Positions 8,244 through 13,990 of a stretch of DNA of 15,711 nucleotides are shown here, in pieces. The notes beneath the pieces were generated by a model. That model ran no database searches. It had not been told where the DNA came from and worked only from the letters and a program-made list of their open reading frames with translations. Source of the DNA: an uncultured Bacteroidales bacterium (lineage in GTDB: Bacteria; Bacteroidota; Bacteroidia; Bacteroidales; Paludibacteraceae); assembly GCA_946619625.1 (NCBI GenBank), contig CAMOMF010000226.1:1-15711 (forward strand). The letters are read 5' to 3'. The position numbers and the translations under genes are program-made. Every line of letters begins with the position of its first letter. The first letter of the stretch is position 1.

Positions 8244-8259
8244 ATGTATTTATTTTTAC

Positions 8260-8277
8260 AAAAAGAGGGTCTTTTTT
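8260..8277 (+). terminator. Weak hairpin with T tract after the addAB-like operon
   Basis: AAAAAGA (8260-8266) pairs with TCTTTTT (8270-8276) across a GGG loop, leaving one further T. It starts 17 bp after the nuclease stop and ends just before the next promoter. The stem is AT-rich and weak, so it may be a poor terminator. Confidence 0.4.
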
Positions 8278-8285
8278 ATAAAACG

Positions 8286-8317
8286 TTTGCATAATTCAAA
8301 AAAAAGTTGTACCTTTG
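8286..8317 (+). promoter_or_regulatory. Bacteroidota-type promoter (TTTG / TAnnTTTG)
   Basis: The -33 box TTTG is at 8286-8289 and the -7 box TACCTTTG at 8310-8317, with 20 nt between, as expected for the Bacteroidota primary sigma factor. Transcription would start about 8323-8326, giving a leader of about 25 nt before the ATG at 8348. It separates the acyltransferase/reductase pair from the helicase operon. Confidence 0.85.
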
Positions 8318-8347
8318 CACCCGATTTGATATTTAACAAATAGCAAT

Positions 8348-9712
8348 ATGAAGAAAAGATACGGCTACATGCTATTTAAGCATTACGTGCGCTTATTCGC
8401 GGATCACCTATTGTACCGCCAACATTACATCCTTGGTAAAGAAAACATGCCCGCTATCGGCGAGCCCTGTATAATTCCTGCCCAGCATCAGAACGCTGCC
8501 ATGGACCCCATCCTCATGGTACTATCGCATCCTCAGCCTGTGCATCCTTATGTATTGGCAATGGGAGGTGTGTTCGGGTGGCATCCTGTTATTGACGCCA
8601 TCTGGGATTGGGTGGGCATGCTCCCCGCCTTCCGTATGGATTTCGAGGGCGTAGATGAGGCACTGACCCATACCAAAGATGTGGTCGATTTCGCTGCCAC
8701 CAAGATGACCGAAGGCGACCCAGTCATGCTTTTCCCCGAGACCAACCACCACGAAGAGCACTGGATGCGTGTCTGGGTGCCAGGCTATCTTGAGATAGCT
8801 TTCCTCGCGGCTAAGAAAATGAATTTTGAAAGGGATGTCAAGGTCATTCCTCTCGCTCATCACTACTCCTCTTTCTATGGTGCGCAAGGAGCGTATATTC
8901 TGCACTATCTTGAGCCACTCTCTTTGCAGCCGTATTATGAGCGGTACAAAGAAAAGCCCCGCACCACCATGCGCGAGATTAACGCCATTATCCGTGAACG
9001 TGTCAAGGAGAACATGCTCTACACCGACGACCTTGAACACCATGACCTCTATGACTTTATCCGCCTCTCCAAGGTGGGCGAAGACAAAGCCCGTGCACTG
9101 GGATTCGACCCTGACTATCTGCCTGACCGCCTCAAGAGTGATCAGCAGTTGTGGGCGGAACTGGAAAAAGGCTTGGCGAATAAACCCGACGGACCGCAAA
9201 TCGTGGAGGAACTGACCTCTGTTTGGGGCGGAATCCGGCTTCTGGAAATGAGACTTCATTTGCGTGAACACGCTTCCGAGCAGAAACGTAAGTCGCCCCT
9301 GGCTCTTTGTGCGGCTTTCTTGGTTCAACTCTTGCTCTTGCCGTTATGGATATTCTCACTCTATCCATGTGCTATCATGTACTACATCCCGCCCATGTTC
9401 ATGCCTGGTAAAGAGGATCGTTACTACAAGGTCTATACGCAGTCCATGCAGACTATCGTGTCTATCTTGGTCGTAGTACCCCTCTTCTTCTTGCTCACGC
9501 TCCTTGTCCTCGGACTCGTTTGGGGCTGGTGGTGGCAGGCACTGGTTTGGATTGCGATGTGGCTCCCTCTGGGAATCTTCGCTTGGTACCAGGGTTCATG
9601 GATGCGCCGCACCTTCGAGCAGATTGTCCTCCTTTGCAACAAGCGCAAGGCGGCAAAACTCGACAAACTCTACGATAAACTGTATTCGCTTGTACACAAA
9701 CTGACAGCATAA
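8348..9712 (+). CDS. PlsC-family lysophospholipid/glycerol-phosphate acyltransferase with membrane tail
   Basis: 454 residues. Predicted to transfer an acyl chain to a glycerol-phosphate or lysophospholipid acceptor at the inner membrane. The acyltransferase core has its catalytic motif at 47-53: HQNAAMD, i.e. His47-x5-Asp53 in place of the classic H-x4-D. An HQNxxMD form is, from memory, usual in the Bacteroidota branch of the family. The phosphate-binding block is LFPETNHHEEHW (about 132-143), standing where FPEGTR lies in E. coli PlsC. The C-terminal third adds hydrophobic segments at about 317-350 and two at about 370-417, ending in a basic tail, so it is larger than E. coli PlsC (about 245). 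The start at 8348 sits about 25 nt after the predicted transcription start. The next gene begins 1 bp after its stop, so the two are almost certainly cotranscribed. The exact acceptor cannot be told from sequence. Confidence 0.85.
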   Translation: MKKRYGYMLFKHYVRLFADHLLYRQHYILGKENMPAIGEPCIIPAQHQNAAMDPILMVLSHPQPVHPYVLAMGGVFGWHPVIDAIWDWVGMLPAFRMDFEGVDEALTHTKDVVDFAATKMTEGDPVMLFPETNHHEEHWMRVWVPGYLEIAFLAAKKMNFERDVKVIPLAHHYSSFYGAQGAYILHYLEPLSLQPYYERYKEKPRTTMREINAIIRERVKENMLYTDDLEHHDLYDFIRLSKVGEDKARALGFDPDYLPDRLKSDQQLWAELEKGLANKPDGPQIVEELTSVWGGIRLLEMRLHLREHASEQKRKSPLALCAAFLVQLLLLPLWIFSLYPCAIMYYIPPMFMPGKEDRYYKVYTQSMQTIVSILVVVPLFFLLTLLVLGLVWGWWWQALVWIAMWLPLGIFAWYQGSWMRRTFEQIVLLCNKRKAAKLDKLYDKLYSLVHKLTA

Positions 9713-9713
9713 C

Positions 9714-10490
9714 ATGAAACGCGTAGCAATCATCACCGGCGCTTCCAGCGGTATGGGGCGCCGGTTTGCCCTGACAGCGGCGGAACATGTCACTTTTGAT
9801 GAACTATGGGTCATCGCCCGCAGGGAGGACAGGCTCAACGAACTTCGTGGCGCCCTGCCAGGTCAGACCGTTGTCCCAATTGCGCTCGACCTCAGTTTGC
9901 CCGAAAGTGTTGTTACATTGGCTTCGCGCCTTCAGGCAGAGCAGGCTGACGTAGTCCTGTTGGTCAATGCTGCCGGATTTGGTAAGTTCCAGGCTTTCAA
10001 GGATATTCCCCTTGATGTCGCAAACCAGATGCTCGCACTCAACTGCGGAGCACTCATGGATATGTGTTACGTCTGTCTGCCTTACATGCACAAGGGGGCT
10101 AAAATCCTCAATATCGCCTCCGAAGCGGCTTTCATGCCGGTGCCTTGTATCGGCGAGTATGCTGCCACCAAGGCGTTTGTGCTCAGCCTCAGTCGCAGTC
10201 TTGGGCGCGAACTTCGTCACGAGGGAATCACTGTCACCGCCCTTTGCCCCTATTGGACACGGACGGAGTTCTTCGATGTCGCCAAGAAAGGGGCCGATGC
10301 AAGTCCTGTTAACTACTACAACGTCATGTACGAGCCCGAAGACATTGTTCGCCGAGGCTGGCGTGACCTCCTTCGCGGCAAGGATGTCAGTACATACGGT
10401 TTCATTGCCCGTGCCCAACTGGCGCTCATGAAGTTCCTCCCCCATAGTTTCGCCATGTTCGTTTGGTGCAAACAGCAAGGTATCAAGTAG
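9714..10490 (+). CDS. Short-chain dehydrogenase/reductase (SDR)
   Basis: 258 residues, the usual length for a classical SDR. An NAD(P)-dependent oxidoreductase of unknown substrate. The cofactor motif TGASSGMG is at 8-15, NAAGFG at about 84-89, and the catalytic triad is Ser136, Tyr149 and Lys153 (YAATK). After the active site the chain continues LCPYWTRTEF, matching the usual P-G-x-x-x-T region with PYWTRT in place of PG. The 'ITGASSGMG' start and the C-terminal hydrophobic region near 240-253 resemble the SDRs often found beside lipid genes. The ATG is 1 bp after the acyltransferase stop, so translation is probably coupled and a lipid or fatty-acyl substrate is likely, though this is inferred from context only. 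Confidence 0.85.
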   Translation: MKRVAIITGASSGMGRRFALTAAEHVTFDELWVIARREDRLNELRGALPGQTVVPIALDLSLPESVVTLASRLQAEQADVVLLVNAAGFGKFQAFKDIPLDVANQMLALNCGALMDMCYVCLPYMHKGAKILNIASEAAFMPVPCIGEYAATKAFVLSLSRSLGRELRHEGITVTALCPYWTRTEFFDVAKKGADASPVNYYNVMYEPEDIVRRGWRDLLRGKDVSTYGFIARAQLALMKFLPHSFAMFVWCKQQGIK

Positions 10491-10702
10491 CCGCGTCTCC
10501 TTCTTTCGTGTTTTCTGACCAGTAAGTCTGTATTTCTTACTAAAAAGGGTCATGATGATTGGCTTGAGGGGACTTCTGACAATGCTGCGTTTTTGGAAGT
10601 ACTCCTGACTCTTTTTTCGCACCCTTCCGAATGGACTTTTATTCACAAAAATGTGTAAAATGTAAAAAAAAATAGCAAAAGTACACTTTTTTTTGCAAAA
10701 TA
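10491..10702. other. Intergenic region with imperfect hairpin and AT-rich dyad
   Basis: No gene is seen between the reductase stop and the next promoter. An interrupted hairpin joins TGACC AGTAAG (10516-10526) to CTTACT (10536-10541) and GGTCA (10548-10552) with a 6-nt bulge; it lacks a T tract, so a terminator role is doubtful. A second dyad, AAAAGT-AC-ACTTTT (10677-10690), lies just upstream of the promoter. The stretch from 10655 is strongly A/T-rich. Confidence 0.5.
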
Positions 10703-10708
10703 TTTGCA
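10694..10708. promoter_or_regulatory. Inverted repeat over the -33 box (possible operator)
   Basis: TGCAAA (10694-10699) and TTTGCA (10703-10708) are exact inverted repeats around ATA. The right arm contains the -33 TTTG, so a bound protein would block or recruit polymerase. The arms are short and AT-rich, so chance is possible. Confidence 0.4.
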
Positions 10709-10734
10709 TATTGTCAAAAAAAATAGTAACTTTG
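10703..10734 (+). promoter_or_regulatory. Bacteroidota-type promoter (TTTG / TAnnTTTG)
   Basis: The -33 TTTG at 10703-10706 and -7 TAACTTTG at 10727-10734 are separated by 20 nt, the same as the promoter before the acyltransferase. The flanks also match: TTTGCATA at -33 and CTTTGCACCC at -7. Transcription would start near 10740-10744, giving a leader of about 105 nt. Confidence 0.85.
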
Positions 10735-10750
10735 CACCCAAAATGGTTTT

Positions 10751-10805
10751 TGCGCTCTCATGAAAAGCAACAGAGAGTGCATTGTGCGCGTATGTGTTGG
10801 CGCAC
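10751..10805 (+). promoter_or_regulatory. Two tandem hairpins in the 5' leader
   Basis: Hairpin 1 pairs TGCGCTCTC (10751-10759) with GAGAGTGCA (10773-10781), 9 bp with one G.U and a 13-nt loop. Hairpin 2 pairs GTGCGC (10784-10789) with GCGCAC (10800-10805) around a 10-nt loop. Both lie between the predicted transcription start and the start codon. No known riboswitch was recognised. A role in mRNA stability or translation control is inference. Confidence 0.5.
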
Positions 10806-10831
10806 CCGATCAATAATGTAAACGGAAATTT

Positions 10832-10838
10832 GAAAGGA
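10832..10838 (+). promoter_or_regulatory. Shine-Dalgarno-like site GAAAGGA
   Basis: A purine-rich GAAAGGA ends 7 nt before the ATG at 10846 and supports that start; the encoded signal peptide follows directly. Confidence 0.5.
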
Positions 10839-10845
10839 TAAGTAT

Positions 10846-13800
10846 ATGACGAAACTTCTACGTATGATGACTTTGGTAGCGGGCTTGTTGTCTGTCGGCT
10901 TGCTGAGTGCGCAATCTGTGGGAATCCCTTACATGATGAGTTTTGAAGAGAGCGATTCGCTCGAATGGCAGAATTGGCATATCAACACTGGTGTCAATGC
11001 CGCCGCTTGCCCTGACCAGTGGATGGTCGGTACTGACCAAAAGTCCGATGGCCATCGCGGATTGTATATATCCAATAACGGAGTAACTGCCCATTATGGC
11101 AAAGGACCCACCATTCAGTTTGCCTATCGTGATTTCCTCCTGCCTCAAGGATTTTACACCATTTCCTTCGATTGGAAGAATACGGGTGACAACAAGTCAA
11201 TCTTATATGTTGGATGTGGACCTGCAGCAAACCTTGCATGCAATGCTTATAACACCATCGGAGTACTACCTACGTCTTACCTCACATGGTGTCAGCAATG
11301 GGTGGCTCAGGGGGCTTCACCTGAGCACTTCAACCAGCGTTATTGGCAGAACACACGTTTGGAAGGCGTCAATTCCAATGGCACACGTGTCATGCGTCTG
11401 TTCTTTGCATGGTGCACCACCAATACAGATACTACCCTCCTCAATCCTGTCGGCGCATGTATTGATAATGTGCAGATATGTTCCTCTGCTTGCGCTCCCC
11501 CATCCTCGGTAGTCGTAGAGCCGGATTGTGATTCCACTAAGGTCACATGGACCGGTACCAGCGATTCATACCAGTTGGGCTATCGGCGCGTAGGAGAGAA
11601 CAGTTGGCACAACCGTTCTGGACTGGTCGCCACGCAAGGTGGTACCACCGGAACCATCTATCTTGAGAATCTCTCAGAAGGTATGTACGATTTCCGGGTG
11701 CGTGGTATATGCGGCAACGATACTTCTGTGTACACCTATGCAAGTTCAATTGTTCTTTTCTGTGCCGATCAGCATTGTATTAACTTTATCAACTTGCACG
11801 ACACCACAGGAACAGTAGTGTGCCGAACGGGTGAAATGGAATATTCTGGTGGCGCCATCAATCCTGCCATGACTCGAATTGGGGTAGTGGATTATGGTGC
11901 TGACGAGATGGAAAGTCGCCATACGGTTAACTGGGATATTGAGGCCTTTGACCGAAACACGAACAACAAACTGCCGAAAATTCCTACGGGTGAATTGGCC
12001 TCGGTGCGTCTGGGTAACTGGAAAACGGGCGCAGAATGGGAGTCCGTCACCTACGACTATCTGGTGGACAGTCTGTACTCTATCCTTCTGCTCAAGTATG
12101 CTGTTGTATTGGAAGACCCGGATCACGAGCGTGCTGCGCAACCGCGTTTCACTCTTTCTATCAAAGACCAATACGGAAACGAGGTGGATGCCAATTGCGG
12201 TAGCGCTGACTTCCGTGCCGGTGCCAATGCCGGAAACAAAGGTGCTGGTTGGCACCAGGAAACCATCCCTGACCCCACCTATAGCGGAACGACACAAGTT
12301 ACTTGGAAAGAGTGGACTACCTATGGTATCGACTTGACTCAGTTCGTAGGGCAAAAACTGCAAATTACCGTCACCACTTACGACTGTACTTGGGGCGGCC
12401 ACTTCGGATACGCTTATTTCTGCCTTGGCTGCGTTAGGGCGAAGATTGAGGGTATTAGTTGTGGAGATGACTCCAAGATGACTGCGCAGGCACCTGAAGG
12501 ATTCAGTTATCAATGGGTGTCCATTCACGACCCGAACACGGTTGTTTCTACCGCCCGAACCTTGGAGGTGGATGCTGCAGATACTACCACTTATCGTTGT
12601 CGACTCACCTATCTGGATCAGGCTGATTGCTATTTTGACCTCTATAGTTCGGTCTTCCCACGTTTCCCGGTGGCACAATTTGCTTACACCTATCAGCCTA
12701 CTAATTGTGAGAACCGTGTTGTCTTCTCCAATCAAAGCCATATCATGGTTAAGTATGAGGGTGATGAGGCTGGTACACACCATTATGACGAAACCTGTGA
12801 AGAGTATGAATGGGTGATTAATGGTGAACGCTTCTCAGATGTGGATCCTACCTATGTCTTCCCACAGGCAGGTGGTAGGTTCCCCGTAACATTGTTCGCC
12901 TCTATCTCAAGCGGCAAATGTACTGACGATACCACCTTCTACGTTAACTTACCTGCGGTTGGGGACGTGCACCTCAATCTTACGGATACAATTTGCTACG
13001 GTAGCCGTTATATCTTTGGTGACCAGACGCTCACTACCGAAGGTACTTATACACAGTCATTCAAGAGTTTTGCCGGTTGCGACAGCGTCTGCTCGCTCAC
13101 TCTTACCGTACTCCCGCAGGACCTCACCACACTGCCGGATACCTCTATCTGTGCTGAATCGACCTACTCCCTCGACGGCTCAACCTATCCCTACGATTAC
13201 TCCCGCCAGTGGATACGACACCTGCAAAACAGGCATGGTTGCGATAGTACGGTAGTACAGAATGTGACGGTGCTGGATACCATTAAACCGCTTGTTACAC
13301 CAGTAGAAATTGTAGAAGATGGTGACCTTGGCGGTTTCTACTTCTCAGGCTCAGGCTATTCGTACTACACCATCAACGGTGTACGTCATACCGAAGATTC
13401 TATCATGGACCTTGCTCCGGACAACTATCTCATTGTATTTTACAATGACCATGGTTGCGAGAAGGCTGTCACTTATAGCCTCGACCCGGGCTGTGTAGGA
13501 GGTATTATTTATCAGCGCTGGAACGATGTCCTTTCGGTGAAGAATCCTATCTACGCCAACGGACGCTCGTATGTCGCTTACCAATGGATAAAGGATGGTA
13601 TGCCTATCAATGGGGCTACCAAGTCCTATTACTATGCCGATGAAGGATTGGACTTTGCCGCTACCTACGAGGTGGAACTGACGGATTCACTGGGCAACAA
13701 GTTCCTTTCCTGTGCATACCGGCCTGTTCAACTCATCTCCGATGCTCCCAGCCTCTCTCCTACCAATGTTCAGCGCGGTGGAAATGTATGGCTGAAAACA

Positions 13801-13971
13801 GGTCTTAACGCTTGGGTGGAGTGCTACAACACCTCCGGACTCAAGATGTTCTCTCAAGAGGTTGCAGCCGGACAGACTATGCTTCAGATGCCGATGCTCG
13901 CAGGAGTATATATCGTCTCCGTCTATACCGACAACGGAAAAGAATCATTCAGAGTATGTGTAAACGACTAA
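10846..13971 (+). CDS. Multidomain secreted adhesin-like protein with T9SS C-terminal sorting domain
   Basis: 1041 residues. Exported by a signal peptide (MTKLLRMMTLVAGLLSVGLLSA, cut after about 22), then probably carried across the outer membrane by type IX secretion. Domains in rough order: a jelly-roll like the choice-of-anchor/cleaved-adhesin type (about 24-212, ending ACIDNVQIC), fibronectin type III (about 216-302), a second beta-sandwich of unknown family (about 310-530), an Ig-like part (about 535-605), a PKD-like part (about 609-704), two Cys repeats with the GCDS motif (about 714-760 and 765-811), another Ig-like module with YQWIKDG and INGAT (about 912-923), and a C-terminal sorting domain (about 975-1041: NTSGLKMF, then MLAGVYIVSVYTDNGKESF). 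There is no catalytic motif, so adhesion or scaffolding is most likely. It is rich in paired Cys. The YQW module matches the one in the gene at the left edge. It is followed 19 nt later by an outer-membrane protein gene. Confidence 0.85.
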   Translation: MTKLLRMMTLVAGLLSVGLLSAQSVGIPYMMSFEESDSLEWQNWHINTGVNAAACPDQWMVGTDQKSDGHRGLYISNNGVTAHYGKGPTIQFAYRDFLLPQGFYTISFDWKNTGDNKSILYVGCGPAANLACNAYNTIGVLPTSYLTWCQQWVAQGASPEHFNQRYWQNTRLEGVNSNGTRVMRLFFAWCTTNTDTTLLNPVGACIDNVQICSSACAPPSSVVVEPDCDSTKVTWTGTSDSYQLGYRRVGENSWHNRSGLVATQGGTTGTIYLENLSEGMYDFRVRGICGNDTSVYTYASSIVLFCADQHCINFINLHDTTGTVVCRTGEMEYSGGAINPAMTRIGVVDYGADEMESRHTVNWDIEAFDRNTNNKLPKIPTGELASVRLGNWKTGAEWESVTYDYLVDSLYSILLLKYAVVLEDPDHERAAQPRFTLSIKDQYGNEVDANCGSADFRAGANAGNKGAGWHQETIPDPTYSGTTQVTWKEWTTYGIDLTQFVGQKLQITVTTYDCTWGGHFGYAYFCLGCVRAKIEGISCGDDSKMTAQAPEGFSYQWVSIHDPNTVVSTARTLEVDAADTTTYRCRLTYLDQADCYFDLYSSVFPRFPVAQFAYTYQPTNCENRVVFSNQSHIMVKYEGDEAGTHHYDETCEEYEWVINGERFSDVDPTYVFPQAGGRFPVTLFASISSGKCTDDTTFYVNLPAVGDVHLNLTDTICYGSRYIFGDQTLTTEGTYTQSFKSFAGCDSVCSLTLTVLPQDLTTLPDTSICAESTYSLDGSTYPYDYSRQWIRHLQNRHGCDSTVVQNVTVLDTIKPLVTPVEIVEDGDLGGFYFSGSGYSYYTINGVRHTEDSIMDLAPDNYLIVFYNDHGCEKAVTYSLDPGCVGGIIYQRWNDVLSVKNPIYANGRSYVAYQWIKDGMPINGATKSYYYADEGLDFAATYEVELTDSLGNKFLSCAYRPVQLISDAPSLSPTNVQRGGNVWLKTGLNAWVECYNTSGLKMFSQEVAAGQTMLQMPMLAGVYIVSVYTDNGKESFRVCVND

Positions 13972-13975
13972 TTTA

Positions 13976-13982
13976 GGGGAGG
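13976..13982 (+). promoter_or_regulatory. Strong Shine-Dalgarno (GGGGAGG)
   Basis: GGGGAGG at 13976-13982 lies in the 19-nt gap and ends 8 nt before the ATG at 13991. Such a complete site is unusual in Bacteroidota, where most genes, including the others here, lack one. It fixes the start of the next gene. Confidence 0.7.
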
Positions 13983-13990
13983 AAAAAGCA

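Noticed and set aside
10516..10552. Terminator after the reductase gene
   Set aside because: The hairpin is interrupted and no T run follows.
9804..10709. Open frame of 301 codons on the minus strand
   Set aside because: It is antisense to the reductase and its downstream gap, and it begins in an A/T-rich promoter region.
11746..12783. Open frame of 345 codons on the minus strand
   Set aside because: It is antisense to the secreted adhesin-like protein and has no recognisable motif.
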